NCBI GenBank assembly: GCA_964429195.1
Contig: CAYSBC010000001.1
Location: forward strand, 1-64,000
Reading direction: 5' to 3'
DNA: 64,000 nt
Source of the DNA: JBBAFM01 sp041655415
GTDB lineage: Bacteria > Bacillota > Clostridia > Peptostreptococcales > JAAYPU01
Below the pieces are notes generated by a model, which did not search any database, was not told the DNA's origin, and saw only the letters and a list, made by a program, of their open reading frames with translations. Made by a program: the position numbers and the translations under genes. Shown here one piece after another: positions 34,461-45,200 of the stretch. The stretch's first letter is position 1, and each line of letters starts with the position of its first letter.

Positions 34461-35429
34461 ATGAGAAAAAACCATTTAAAACTTTGTTTGTTCCTCTTAA
34501 TTTTGATGAGCTTTGTTCTATGTGCATGTCAAAAAGAAAAAGAAGAGGAGGAAATGGAAAAGGAAAACTCAAGATTACCGCAAACCTTAGAACAGGTTGA
34601 GGAGTTAAGTGAAGAGATTGTTAATTCTACCATGAAAAAAGATTGGGCTAAAAGCACACAAAAGGTAAAAGAATTACATTCAAAATGGAATGAATTCTAT
34701 CCCGAAGCTCAGAAAAAAGGTCTGTCAAAGGATAAAACAGATGCATTTAATGCAGATCTCAATCAATTAACAGGCTTATTGATTACAAAAACCTTAAGTA
34801 TAACCGGGAAGGACTTTGCCGAAGACTATATTAAGCAACAGGAAAATCAAGACACTCAGGACGACCAAACGCAAAATCAAGAATCCCAAGATAACCAAGA
34901 ACATACAAACTCTGAAGATCAAAAACATAATGAACAACAAAACTCTGGTGAGAATCCAGCAGAAAGAAATGATGAAAATCAAGATAAAAATTCTAAGGAA
35001 AAAGAAATGGATCCAAGGGAGGTCATTATCGAAACTGCCCCTTTAGCCTTAGCCAACGAAGATGAGCTCATCATTGTTAATGCAAGTATTCAAGTTACCA
35101 AGCATGTACCTGTTTTTATGTCTTTATTTGAGGGTAAAATTCCACCCGATGCACTTAAATTGAAATATTTGATTCGTCATATCGATATCTCATCTCAACT
35201 ACAAAAATGGGATCTTGCCTCTGAGGATATGTCAGAAGCCCTAGAAACCTGGATATATGTTCAACCTAAGGTTATTGAATTAAAAGACACCTTGGGAATT
35301 CAAATTCAACAGGGCCTCACTGAACTCGCTGAAGTCGTCTCACTCAAAGACCCTACTCTTATTCATATTAAGAGCAGTATTGTTATAAAAAACCTTGAAG
35401 ATACGATTGACGAATTTAAAAACAAGTAG
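34461..35429 (+). CDS. Lipoprotein with Gln/Asn/Glu-rich linker, function unknown
   Basis: 322 aa. Lipoprotein signal peptide with lipobox LCAC, Cys23 as the lipidated residue. A helical domain (about 38-120), then a low-complexity stretch of Gln, Asn, Asp, Glu and Lys (about 127-183), then a second helical domain (about 188-320, VIIETAPLALANEDELIIV onward). The two helical domains both look like four-helix bundles (KVKELHSKWNEFYPEA in the first). No known family recognised. GAGGT lies 6 bases before the ATG. Convergent with addA. Confidence 0.8.
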   Translation: MRKNHLKLCLFLLILMSFVLCACQKEKEEEEMEKENSRLPQTLEQVEELSEEIVNSTMKKDWAKSTQKVKELHSKWNEFYPEAQKKGLSKDKTDAFNADLNQLTGLLITKTLSITGKDFAEDYIKQQENQDTQDDQTQNQESQDNQEHTNSEDQKHNEQQNSGENPAERNDENQDKNSKEKEMDPREVIIETAPLALANEDELIIVNASIQVTKHVPVFMSLFEGKIPPDALKLKYLIRHIDISSQLQKWDLASEDMSEALETWIYVQPKVIELKDTLGIQIQQGLTELAEVVSLKDPTLIHIKSSIVIKNLEDTIDEFKNK

Positions 35430-35457
35430 TCTTGACATGATTTTACTTTCTTTTCGT

Positions 35458-38400
35458 TTAGTGTATTTTTATACTTTTTCCTATAGAGAATAAATAGAGG
35501 TAGACTTCCTTAACTTTAATATTCTTGATATCCTCTAAGGCCTCTTTATAGAGAGCAAGTTGTATGGCGTACTTTTCTTGAACGTCCTGTATTGTCTTAC
35601 CTTTTATTGTCGATATAAAATCACTTTTATAATCTATTAAAACATAGCCATCCTTTTCTTTAAAATAGCAATCTATTGTCCCCTGTACCATGATGTCATC
35701 CTGACTTATTGCATGTTGATTCATGATTTGATTGGCAGGTTTTCTCAGGTTAAAAGGGATCTCTCGGTATACTTCCTGTGAATTTTTCATCCTTCGCCCA
35801 ATAGCCGAATCAAAAAATTGGAGGATGCTAGGAATATCTACAATATCGGCCTCTTCTTGCCTTAAAATTTCCTTCTTTATCATTTCTCTCATCTGTTCTT
35901 TGATTTGCTCCAGGCCGTCTGTTTGATGGATATGAATATGTTGCATGACTTTATGTATGAAGATTCCTTTTTCCATAGCTGTATATTGATGAGAATCCGC
36001 AACAAATAAAGGTTCTGGTGTTCTCATAGGCATATCCATTTCTTCAAAAATGACTTCTTTGGAGAGTAGCCTTCTGACCTCTGTAACTGTCATTTTTGAA
36101 GGTAATTTGTAAGCACTTTTATAAGGATATTGCCAGTTTAATTTGTCCTCTATCTCTTGAGAAGGACCTACATCCCATCCTGAAAAAAACAATTTCTTTA
36201 TCTTTTCCTTTGCAGACTTTTGTTGCTTAACCTTCTCCTCTATGGAACTGCTTGAAATCATATGTATCTCCCATTGAGAATTTTCAGGATCCTTATAATC
36301 CATAACGACTATTTCTTCCTCTAACTCCTGAAAATATTTTCCGCAATCCTTATGCTTCACTAAGAGAGGCATGATAAAATCCAAATAATTGTTCGCTTCA
36401 TAAACGAAGTCCTCATCCTTAACCTGCCACCTGACAAAGGCTTTCTCAATATCGGGCACGGTACCTACACATATAAGCATGTCCTTGGCCCGTGTCATTG
36501 CAACGTACAATATTCTCAGTTCTTCCTCCATCATTTCCTTTTCATGCCGTTTTTTTATGACCTTTTCTATCCATGTTTCTGTATAGGCGTTTATTTCAGG
36601 CTCAACGTAGCGCATACCTATCCCTATCTCTCGATTGAAGATAACCTTGGATGTTGATGCCGATCTTTTGTTAATCATCTTTCCTAAACCGCCCAGGATA
36701 ACTATTGGAAATTCCAATCCTTTACTTTTATGAATGCTCATCAATTTAACAATATTCTCATTTTGGTCGATGACCTTAGCAACATTGATATCAAATCCAA
36801 ATTTTTTCGATTCCTCTATAAATTTTAAGAACTGTACTAAGCCGCCCCTATGGGTATCCTCGAACTGTTTCGCCTTTTCTAAAAGAGATAATATATTGCC
36901 TTGCCTTTTCCCGTAACCAGGTAATGCACTGATGTATAAATAAAAACCTGTTTCCTGAAGTATCTTCCATAAAAGATCATCCACTCTCATATAAGTACTA
37001 TACTTTTGCCAGCGCTCAACTTGCAACATAAAATCATTACATTTCTCGGCTAATATCCTGTTCTCACCCCATAAAATATATCCCTCAAGAGCTTTGAAAA
37101 ACTTAACATTTTTATCAAACAACCTGATATTTACGATTTCCTCCGTTGTAAACTCTCCTATAGGGGATCTCATAATGCTCAATAAAGGTATGTCCTGTTT
37201 TTTATTATTTGTTAATTCAATTAAATTCAAAATAATACCTATCTCTATTGTTTCAAAAAAAGATTCTGAACTATCCACATAAATAGGAATATTTTTCTTT
37301 CCTAAGACTTCTTCATAGATAGGAGCCCACCCCTTGACTGTTCGAAGAAGTATAACGATATCACTGTAACGGACTTTTCTTTCTGCGCCTATCTTAGTAT
37401 CGAAAATAACCGTGTCTATAAGGGCTTCAATCCTTTCCCCTACCTTTAAGGCTTCCACCTCTGCCTTCATCATGTCTTTGATGGCTTCATCCATTGTTGG
37501 ATTCTTTTCATTATGTTCAATGATTGCCACTTCAATAGGACTATCATACCTTTTATCATAGCTTATCCCCTTATAAAGGTAAGCGTCTTTATCGTATTCC
37601 AAATCACCCAAATCCTTTTTCATGAGTTGGGAAAACAAATAGTTAATACCATTAATAATCAAATCTTTGCTCCTGAAATTTTGGTTCAAATCAATTTTCA
37701 AGTTCGTCAGACCTTGGTCTTCTTTATAGGCCTCATATTTTTTGATAAACAATCCCGGATCGGCTAATCGGAAACGATAGATGCTCTGTTTGACATCCCC
37801 CACCATAAACAGATTGTCGCTCCGTTTGATGGAATTGATAATCGTTTCTTGGACAATGTTGCTATCCTGATACTCATCTACAAAAATATACTGATATTTT
37901 CTTCTGTAGGTATCCGCAATGGACTTGTCCTCCAACAATTGGATTGTTAAATGCTCTAAATCATTAAAGTCAAGCAAGTTCTTCTCTCTTTTTTTCTCCA
38001 TAAAAATCTCATGGAATTCTTCAACCATATGTAACAATTCCTTGGCATAAGGATAAACATGGGTAAGGTCTTCAACATATTCTGCAATCGTTTTGGAAGC
38101 GAAAGTCTTTTCAATATTTTTAATTGTATTCTTCACTTCTTCTCTCAATTTTTTTACCATGGTCTTGCTTGCTTCTGTCACAGAATCATCCTTTTTAGCA
38201 GGCAATCTCATCCAACTCACTTTGTTGTTACAAAGGGATTCAAAATCGTTATCCCTTAGTTTTTTCTTAAAGTCTGCTACCTGCTGCAAATCATCTTTCA
38301 AAGCCTCCGCATAAAAATAAGGACCTTGGGGTGAATTTGCAATACAAATTGCCCTTTCAGTAACATCTTCAATTTTTCTGAGCTCAAGAATAAGACCTTT

Positions 38401-39042
38401 CTTATATTGAGTAAATAGATCGCTTTCTATAAAATCTTTCTCATCTGTGTTCATCTTTTCAATGGATTCTTTGAGCCAGGATAATGGATTGGGTATACTT
38501 TGAATAAATGTATAGGTTTCCATAATCATGTCCTTTATGCCATTGTAACTTTTTTCATTACAATATCTATCCAATAACCCAATAAAAAGAGTATGATTTT
38601 CTTCGAATTTTTTTTCCAACAACTCGTTAAATGCTTCATTCTCTAATATGCTCTTTTGGGCCTCATCACATATTTTAAAATTCGGTTCCAGGTTGATAGC
38701 ATAAAAATTCTTTCTAAGCACCTCTATACAAAAAGAATGGAAAGTACTTATATTGGCAAGATAGATTAAATCCAGCTGTTTATTTAAAAATCTTTCCGCT
38801 CCATCGTTACCTTGGCTTAATTCGTCGGATAGGACTTTATAGATTCGCTCACGCATTTCTCCCGCTGCTGCATTTGTAAAAGTCAATATGAGCATTCGAT
38901 CTATATCCATTTTATCCTTAAGCATCAACTGTTTGATACGCTCTACAAGTACAGCTGTTTTACCGGATCCGGCGGCAGCTGAAACCAGAATATTCTTTCC
39001 TCTTTCTTCAATTGCTAAGCTTTGTTTCTCTGACCATTTCAT
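35458..39042 (-). CDS. addA: ATP-dependent helicase/nuclease subunit A
   Basis: 1194 aa. UvrD-like helicase plus C-terminal RecB-type nuclease; with AddB it resects double-strand breaks up to Chi. Walker A SAAAGSGKTAVL at 21-32, FTNAAAGEMRERI, DEYQDSN Walker B, GDVKQSIYRFR, MSIHKSKGLEFP, EELRILYVAMTRA; nuclease motif GTIDCYF then LIDYKSDF. The frame is open to ATG 39102, but the -10 box at 39073 lies inside that extension and AAAGGAG precedes the ATG at 39042. addB, normally directly upstream, is absent: the next gene is gpmI on the opposite strand. Confidence 0.96.
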   Translation of the reverse strand: MKWSEKQSLAIEERGKNILVSAAAGSGKTAVLVERIKQLMLKDKMDIDRMLILTFTNAAAGEMRERIYKVLSDELSQGNDGAERFLNKQLDLIYLANISTFHSFCIEVLRKNFYAINLEPNFKICDEAQKSILENEAFNELLEKKFEENHTLFIGLLDRYCNEKSYNGIKDMIMETYTFIQSIPNPLSWLKESIEKMNTDEKDFIESDLFTQYKKGLILELRKIEDVTERAICIANSPQGPYFYAEALKDDLQQVADFKKKLRDNDFESLCNNKVSWMRLPAKKDDSVTEASKTMVKKLREEVKNTIKNIEKTFASKTIAEYVEDLTHVYPYAKELLHMVEEFHEIFMEKKREKNLLDFNDLEHLTIQLLEDKSIADTYRRKYQYIFVDEYQDSNIVQETIINSIKRSDNLFMVGDVKQSIYRFRLADPGLFIKKYEAYKEDQGLTNLKIDLNQNFRSKDLIINGINYLFSQLMKKDLGDLEYDKDAYLYKGISYDKRYDSPIEVAIIEHNEKNPTMDEAIKDMMKAEVEALKVGERIEALIDTVIFDTKIGAERKVRYSDIVILLRTVKGWAPIYEEVLGKKNIPIYVDSSESFFETIEIGIILNLIELTNNKKQDIPLLSIMRSPIGEFTTEEIVNIRLFDKNVKFFKALEGYILWGENRILAEKCNDFMLQVERWQKYSTYMRVDDLLWKILQETGFYLYISALPGYGKRQGNILSLLEKAKQFEDTHRGGLVQFLKFIEESKKFGFDINVAKVIDQNENIVKLMSIHKSKGLEFPIVILGGLGKMINKRSASTSKVIFNREIGIGMRYVEPEINAYTETWIEKVIKKRHEKEMMEEELRILYVAMTRAKDMLICVGTVPDIEKAFVRWQVKDEDFVYEANNYLDFIMPLLVKHKDCGKYFQELEEEIVVMDYKDPENSQWEIHMISSSSIEEKVKQQKSAKEKIKKLFFSGWDVGPSQEIEDKLNWQYPYKSAYKLPSKMTVTEVRRLLSKEVIFEEMDMPMRTPEPLFVADSHQYTAMEKGIFIHKVMQHIHIHQTDGLEQIKEQMREMIKKEILRQEEADIVDIPSILQFFDSAIGRRMKNSQEVYREIPFNLRKPANQIMNQHAISQDDIMVQGTIDCYFKEKDGYVLIDYKSDFISTIKGKTIQDVQEKYAIQLALYKEALEDIKNIKVKEVYLYLFSIGKSIKIH

Positions 39043-39072
39043 GACTTTATCTTCTCCTTTAGCTATACCTTG

Positions 39073-39078
39073 ATTATA
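39073..39078 (-). promoter_or_regulatory. -10 element for addA
   Basis: Minus-strand TATAAT 31 bases before the preferred addA start; -35 weak. Confidence 0.35.
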
Positions 39079-39118
39079 TAGTATTTGCCTTCTTCCTTCC
39101 ATTGATTTTTCATAAGGA

Positions 39119-39147
39119 TTGTGATAAATTGTTACGGTAGATAGAAT
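39119..39147 (+). promoter_or_regulatory. Candidate gpmI promoter
   Basis: TTGTGA (39119-39124), 17-base spacer, TAGAAT (39142-39147), 17 bases before the gpmI ATG. Confidence 0.4.
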
Positions 39148-39164
39148 AGAAAAGGGGTACTCTT

Positions 39165-40721
39165 ATGCGTAAAAATACTGTACTAATTGTGTTGGACGGT
39201 TTTGGAATCAATTGTCCTGAAAATAAAGATCAAGATGCTATTCAATCAGCTGTAACACCTACATTCGATAAATTGATGGCAAAATACCCGCATTCTCTTT
39301 TGAAGGCCAGTGGTGAAAGTGTTGGACTTCCGGAAGGTCAAATGGGTAATTCCGAGGTAGGCCATCTTAATATAGGTTCTGGAAGAATTGTTTATCAGGA
39401 ATTCACCCGTATCAGTAAATCCATAAGAGAAGGTGATTTCTTTTCAAAGGATGCTTTCTTAGAAGCCATTGACCATGTGAAAAAGCACGGCTCTTCGCTT
39501 CACTTATTTGGACTTCTTTCAGATGGTGGTGTGCACAGTCATATAACCCATCTCATGGCTTTACTAGATTTGGCTAAATTACAAGGTCTATCTAAGGTAT
39601 ATGTTCATGGTTTCTTAGATGGACGAGATGTTCCACCAAGGTCTGCCTTAACCTATATTCAAAGTTTGCAAGACCATATGGAAAGAATTAATTTGGGGAA
39701 AATAGCCACCTTGTCCGGAAGATACTATGCCATGGACAGAGATAATCGTTGGGATCGTGTGAAATTAGCCTATGATGCTATAGCCCAGGGTCAAGGAGTT
39801 ACCGCACCTTCTGCGGAAGATGCCATCCATAGGAGCTATTCCCTTAATGAAACAGATGAATTTCTTAAACCCACTATTTTGCTGGATGAAGGACTTCCAA
39901 CAGCCCTTGTTTCAGAAAACGATGCTATTATCAATTTCAACTTTAGACCGGATAGAGCCCGTGAAATTACTCGGACTTTTGTTGATAAAGACTTTAATAA
40001 GTTTGAAAAGCAATTCGAATTCAATAACTTATGCTATGTCTGCATGACACAATACGATGCAACCATGCCCCATGTTCTTGTCGCATATAGGCCACAGGTT
40101 TTGATCAATACCTTAGGTGAATACATCGCTTCCCTTGGGCTCAAGCAATTAAGAATTGCTGAGACTGAAAAATACGCCCATGTCACATTTTTCTTTAATG
40201 GAGGCGTAGAAGCGCCTAATGCCAATGAGGATAGAATACTCATTCCTTCTCCCAAGGTTGCAACTTATGATTTAAAGCCTTCTATGAGTGCTTTAGAAGT
40301 AACAGATAGGGTTATCCATAAGATCAATGAAAATATTTACGACCTTATTGTCATCAACTTTGCTAATCCTGACATGGTGGGACACACAGGTAATTTTGAA
40401 GCAACTGTCAAGGCTATCGAATTTTTAGACACTTGTGTTGATCGAATTGTTGAAGCTGTTCAAAAAAATAAGGGTGAATTGCTCATTACATCCGATCATG
40501 GTAATGCTGACTCCATGATTGATAATCAAGGAAATATCATCACTGCCCATTCCTTAAACCCGGTTCCTGTCATCTATGTAACAGATAAGGATGTAGTCTT
40601 AGAAGAAGGTTTGCTTGCAGACATTGCCCCTACACTTCTTTCAATAATGGGGCTACCCATTCCGGCTGAAATGGCAGGGCATTCCTTAATCAAGGAAGCT
40701 GCACCGGCTTATTCCTACTAA
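39165..40721 (+). CDS. gpmI: 2,3-bisphosphoglycerate-independent phosphoglycerate mutase
   Basis: 518 aa, Mn-dependent glycolytic mutase of the alkaline phosphatase superfamily. VLDGFGIN gives the first metal Asp; GNSEVGHLNIGSGR carries the phospho-serine; HGFLDGRDVPPRS, SGRYYAMDRDNRWDR, FRPDRAREITR, EKYAHVTFFFNGG and TSDHGNAD are all in order. Metal ligands complete. AAAAGGGG ribosome site. Stands alone rather than in the usual gapA-pgk-tpi cluster; the thioesterase gene follows 16 bases later. Confidence 0.98.
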   Translation: MRKNTVLIVLDGFGINCPENKDQDAIQSAVTPTFDKLMAKYPHSLLKASGESVGLPEGQMGNSEVGHLNIGSGRIVYQEFTRISKSIREGDFFSKDAFLEAIDHVKKHGSSLHLFGLLSDGGVHSHITHLMALLDLAKLQGLSKVYVHGFLDGRDVPPRSALTYIQSLQDHMERINLGKIATLSGRYYAMDRDNRWDRVKLAYDAIAQGQGVTAPSAEDAIHRSYSLNETDEFLKPTILLDEGLPTALVSENDAIINFNFRPDRAREITRTFVDKDFNKFEKQFEFNNLCYVCMTQYDATMPHVLVAYRPQVLINTLGEYIASLGLKQLRIAETEKYAHVTFFFNGGVEAPNANEDRILIPSPKVATYDLKPSMSALEVTDRVIHKINENIYDLIVINFANPDMVGHTGNFEATVKAIEFLDTCVDRIVEAVQKNKGELLITSDHGNADSMIDNQGNIITAHSLNPVPVIYVTDKDVVLEEGLLADIAPTLLSIMGLPIPAEMAGHSLIKEAAPAYSY

Positions 40722-40737
40722 AAAAGAGGAGAATAGA

Positions 40738-41151
40738 ATGAATAAAGAGAAGCAAGAGAAAATAATAAATTTTTTTAAGATGGATAGATTTGCAGCAGTC
40801 AACGGAATGAAACTTGTCGAGGTAGATTATGGCTATGCACGAGCTGAAATGCGCCTAACGGAAAATCATCTTAATGCAGCTAACCTGATTCAAGGTGGCG
40901 CTCTTTTTACATTAGCCGATTTAGCTCTTGCTGCAGCCTGCAATTCTCACGGCCAACTCGCCATTACTCTGAATAGCACCATATCTTTCTTGAAGGGCAC
41001 AAAAGGGAAAATCATAACTGCTGTAGCACGAGAAATAACCGAGCCCAAACGCATATCTTATGGAAGCGTAGAGATAAGAGATGAAGATGGAAATTTGATT
41101 GCAGAATTTTCAGGAACTGTCTATCGAAAGGATATATCCAATCCTTTTTAG
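40738..41151 (+). CDS. PaaI-like hotdog-fold acyl-CoA thioesterase
   Basis: 137 aa. Hotdog domain with the family core NLIQGGALFTLADLALAAAC; the usual HGG triplet reads QGG, so the His that positions water in PaaI is Gln here, as in some other subfamilies. C-terminal strands RISYGSVEIRDEDGNLIAEFSGTVYR complete the sheet. Substrate unknown. Cotranscribed with gpmI; AAGAGGAG ribosome site. Confidence 0.88.
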   Translation: MNKEKQEKIINFFKMDRFAAVNGMKLVEVDYGYARAEMRLTENHLNAANLIQGGALFTLADLALAAACNSHGQLAITLNSTISFLKGTKGKIITAVAREITEPKRISYGSVEIRDEDGNLIAEFSGTVYRKDISNPF

Positions 41152-41163
41152 CCGAACCGAACT

Positions 41164-41209
41164 AAAAAATCTCTTTTCAGCAGCTTTTTCCTGCGAAAAG
41201 AGATTTTTT
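41164..41209. terminator. Strong bidirectional terminator
   Basis: 15-bp perfect stem AAAAAATCTCTTTTC / GAAAAGAGATTTTTT (41164-41178 with 41195-41209), further closed by GCAG/CTGC inside. It serves both gpmI-thioesterase and the convergent prsA gene. Confidence 0.9.
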
Positions 41210-41234
41210 ATAGGCGTAAAGGTCTTCTTTTCAA

Positions 41235-42131
41235 TTATTTCAGTCTGTCAAAATACTCCTTAACTTCTAATTCTGACCTCATATTTTCTAATTTCTCAAC
41301 AAATTTTTCTTCATATAAAATAGATACGATATCTTCATAAATTTCTTCTAACTCGATTTGTCTTGTTCTCTTATCAAAGCTTTTTATAATATGATAACCG
41401 AATTGACTTTGTACGATGTCACTTGTTTCTCCAGGTTCCAGCGCAAAAGCAGCTAAACCGAAAGGTACTACCATTTTTTCCTGTACAAAATAACCTAAGT
41501 CACCACCATTAGCTGCACTACCATCAATAGAGTGCTCTTTTGCTAATTCTGCAAAATCTTCGCCTGCTTCTATTTTTGCTAATATTTCCTTGGCCTCTTC
41601 CTCTTTAGTAACTAAGATATGGCTTGCCTTTACTTCATCAACAAGATATTCTTCTTGATGTTCTTCATAATATTTTTCTGTTGCCAGATCCAAATCCCCT
41701 ATTGCCTCTGTTATTTCTTCTGATAACTTCATCATATAATACTGACTATAGAATAATTCTTGAAGAGTTTGTTCCTCTATACCATTATCCTCCATATATT
41801 GAGTAGCGTTTTCATCAGCCCTTATTTGTTCTATATAGGCTTCATATTGAGTCTGGGTTTCTTCATCTATCTCAATTCCATTTTTCTTCATATATTGAGT
41901 AATGATTTCCATATCAACAATCTCTTTTAAAATACCGCTTTTAGCTTCTTTATCGGTACTTGCTCCTGTATTCGCATTACTGTATATGGCGAGGTATTGA
42001 TCCAATTTTGCCAGAGTAATCGTTTCTTCCTCTACGCTAGCCAAGATTACTTTTTCCGGGTCCTGAGAGCATCCTATTAATCCCACTATCATTAACCCAA
42101 TTAAGACAACTATTAATATTTTCTTTTTCAT
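41235..42131 (-). CDS. prsA: PrsA-like peptidyl-prolyl isomerase lipoprotein
   Basis: 298 aa. Lipoprotein signal with LIGC lipobox (Cys21), a SurA-type helical N-domain, then a parvulin rotamase domain (about 164-258: VKASHILVTKEEEA, FAELAKEHSIDGSAANGGDLGY, VPFGLAAFALEPGETSDIV, FGYHIIKS). Folds exported proteins at the membrane-wall interface. It follows mfd, a usual clostridial order, with its own promoter in between. Confidence 0.93.
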   Translation of the reverse strand: MKKKILIVVLIGLMIVGLIGCSQDPEKVILASVEEETITLAKLDQYLAIYSNANTGASTDKEAKSGILKEIVDMEIITQYMKKNGIEIDEETQTQYEAYIEQIRADENATQYMEDNGIEEQTLQELFYSQYYMMKLSEEITEAIGDLDLATEKYYEEHQEEYLVDEVKASHILVTKEEEAKEILAKIEAGEDFAELAKEHSIDGSAANGGDLGYFVQEKMVVPFGLAAFALEPGETSDIVQSQFGYHIIKSFDKRTRQIELEEIYEDIVSILYEEKFVEKLENMRSELEVKEYFDRLK

Positions 42132-42169
42132 ATCTTTCTCCCTTCGTGTAGCATTGAGCAGACCTTACT

Positions 42170-42175
42170 ATTATA
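42170..42175 (-). promoter_or_regulatory. -10 element for prsA
   Basis: Minus-strand TATAAT, with TTTAAT 17 bases upstream, about 38 bases before the prsA start. Confidence 0.4.
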
Positions 42176-42230
42176 GCTTATTTCATGTATAAATTAAAGT
42201 TATTTTGATTGATTCCCATTGGATAAATTA

Positions 42231-45200
42231 TCAAGCTGTTGGTTCTTCATGCATTAATTGCTGTAAAAGCACAATAATACTTTTTACTCTATCTTCAGAT
42301 GCTTTATGAATATACTTTATAGCAGGCCTTATACTACCACTCAAAGCTATCCGGGTTTTATACTTTTCAATCAACCGGCTTATTTTAAAAGGTGTAAGCG
42401 CATTTTTTTCGTGGAATTCAAATAAGAGAGCTCCTCTTAATTCAGAAACCCTGCTAATTCCCAAAATCTCAGCCATTGATTTGATATAAGCTATGTCCAT
42501 AAGGTTATAAACCTCCGGTCTCAGATCTCCAAAACGGTCTATTAATTCATCTTCTACTTCTTTTGCCCTTTCCATATTGTCAATATAGGCTATCTTCTTA
42601 TACATCTCTATTCTCGTGAATTCATCTTCTATATAATTTTTGGGAATATAGGCATCAATGGTTATCTCAATGGATACCTCTGTTGTTAAACGATTTATTT
42701 TTCTTCCTTGCAGCTCCTGAACTGTTTCCTCTAAAAGCTTACAATACAATTCATACCCAATCATAGCCATATGACCATGTTGCTCTGTACCCAGAAGATT
42801 CCCTGCCCCTCTTATTTCTAAATCCCGCATAGCAATTTTAAAACCTGATCCGAACTCGGTAAATTCTTTAATGGCTCTCAGTCTTTTTTCAGATTGCTCT
42901 GTAAGAATCTTGTCCTTTTGATACACAAAATAGGCGTAAGCCATTCTGTTGGATCTGCCTACTCTGCCTCTAAGTTGGTAAAGCTGGGATAACCCAAATT
43001 TATCAGCATCGTAAATGATAATCGTATTCACATTAGGCATATCAATTCCGGACTCAATAATGGTAGTACAGACTAAGACGTTATATTTTTTTTCAATGAA
43101 GTCAATGACAATATCTTCTAATTCTTTTTCTTTCATTTGTCCGTGGGCAACAGCAACTGAAATTTCAGGAATAAATTCTTGCAATCTTGCGGCTATCCTT
43201 CTTATTCCTTTGACTCGATTAAATAAAAAGAAAACCTGCCCTCCCCTTTCAATTTCACGAAGAATGGCTTCCCTTATAATATCCTCTTCATACTCGACAA
43301 CTAAAGTTTGGACAGGGAATCTTTCTTCCGGGGGCTCTTGTATAACGCTCATCTCCCGAAGTCCTATTAAGGACATATGGAGAGTTCTTGGAATAGGCGT
43401 AGCAGATAGGGTTAATACATCCACATGCTTTTTTATCATTTTAATCGCTTCTTTATGTTGGACACCAAATTTTTGTTCTTCATCAACAATTAACAAACCC
43501 AAATTTTTAAAGGCAACATCCTTAGAAAACAAGCGATGTGTCCCTATAAGTATATCCACACTGCCTTCTTTAACCTTCTTAATAATCTTCTGTTGCTCAC
43601 TTTCCGTTTTAAATCGACTGAGCATTTCTATCGTAATGGGAAAATCCTTAAAGCGGTTTTTAAAAGTATTGTAATGCTGATTAGCTAAGATAGTTGTCGG
43701 TACTAATACTGCAGCTTGCTTACTATCTGAAATACACTTGAATATAACGCGCATAGCTACTTCGGTCTTTCCATATCCCACGTCACCACACAAAAGCCTA
43801 TCCATAGGAATATTCTTTTCCATATCCCTTTTGATTTCTTCGGTGCATAGTAGCTGGTCTGTAGTTTCCTCATATTCAAAAGCATCCTCAAATTGCTTCT
43901 GCCATTCTGTATCTTTTGAAAAAGCAAAACCCTTTTCAGCATTTCTGATAGCATTTAATTCAAGCAGTTCTTTAGCCATCTCTTTAATGGCGCCTTCAAC
44001 CTTACCTTTTACACGTTTCCACTCTGCTCCGCCCATCTTGTTAATCTTAGGATGATAGGTATCTGAACCAATATATTTTTGTACCAAATTTAGCTGCTCA
44101 ACAGGAACATAAAGCATATCTTCCCCGGCATACTTTATTTTGATATAATCCCTTTTAATATTCTGAACCTTCAATTGTTCTACGCCTAAGTATTTTCCTA
44201 TACCGTGATCCTCATGTACAACATAATCACCCACATTTAAATCTGAAAAAACTTTTATTTGTTTCTGATCTTTGGCTCTTTTAGGTGTCTTTTTAGACTT
44301 GCTGTGACCAAAAATATCCTTATCTGAAATGATGACTATTTTATCCTTGGTATAAGCGAAACCTTGGCTTAAGTTACCTTTTCCTATAACAATTTGCCCA
44401 GGTTTCATGGACTCGACATGAGAATAGTAGAGCAATATATCTTCTATATTGTGAATCATAAAAAAATTTTTCAGATTATTAACTCTTTCCTCTGTGGAGC
44501 ATATGATGAAAATTTTATATTTTTCTGCAATATAAGTCTTTATCTCTCTCTCAAACAAATCCATTCTTCCTTGGAAATTTGGTATAGACTTTGTTTGAAT
44601 ATCCTTATTGTATGCATAGGTAAAGCCTTCTAAAGGTTTCATAAAAGGCATGAAAAAGAATGTTGTCGTGCTTTGATACATTTTCCTAAAGTCATGACTA
44701 TCGTAAATAATATTAAAATCTTCAGGTACTGTTTCGCCTTTTTCCAACAGATATTGAAAATCCTCGGTTAACTCTTTATGCATTGCCCCTATTTTTTCTT
44801 CAATTCTTGCCGGATCCTCAATAATAAGGAGGCTGCCCTTTTCCATGTAGTCCTTTAACAATTCATTTTCTTCGTAAAAGTATTGTATATAGTTTTCAAA
44901 TATTTGCATGTTATCCCTTGCTTCAAGAGACTGCAGAAATTTGTTTTTTCTATCTATTAAACGGGCCTTACTCGTTTCTTGTAATCTGCTGGCTTGTTTA
45001 TTATATATTTTCTCAATTATTTTTTTCCCTTTATGAATCTCTTTATCCTCAACCAAGAACTCCTGAGCTGGGAAAATAGATATTTCTCCCAGATTTTCTA
45101 TGGATCGATGGGAATCTAAGTCAAACTTTCGGATAGAATCTATTTCCACATCAAATAATTCAATACGATAAGGGTAATCGGATCCCATAACAAAAATATC

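Noticed and set aside
39043..39102. N-terminal extension of AddA
   Set aside because: The likely -10 box lies within it and the family N-terminus begins at the ATG at 39042.
43015..43674. 219-codon plus-strand frame opposite mfd
   Set aside because: Antisense shadow of a well-conserved gene, no ribosome site and low-complexity Ser/Ile-rich translation.
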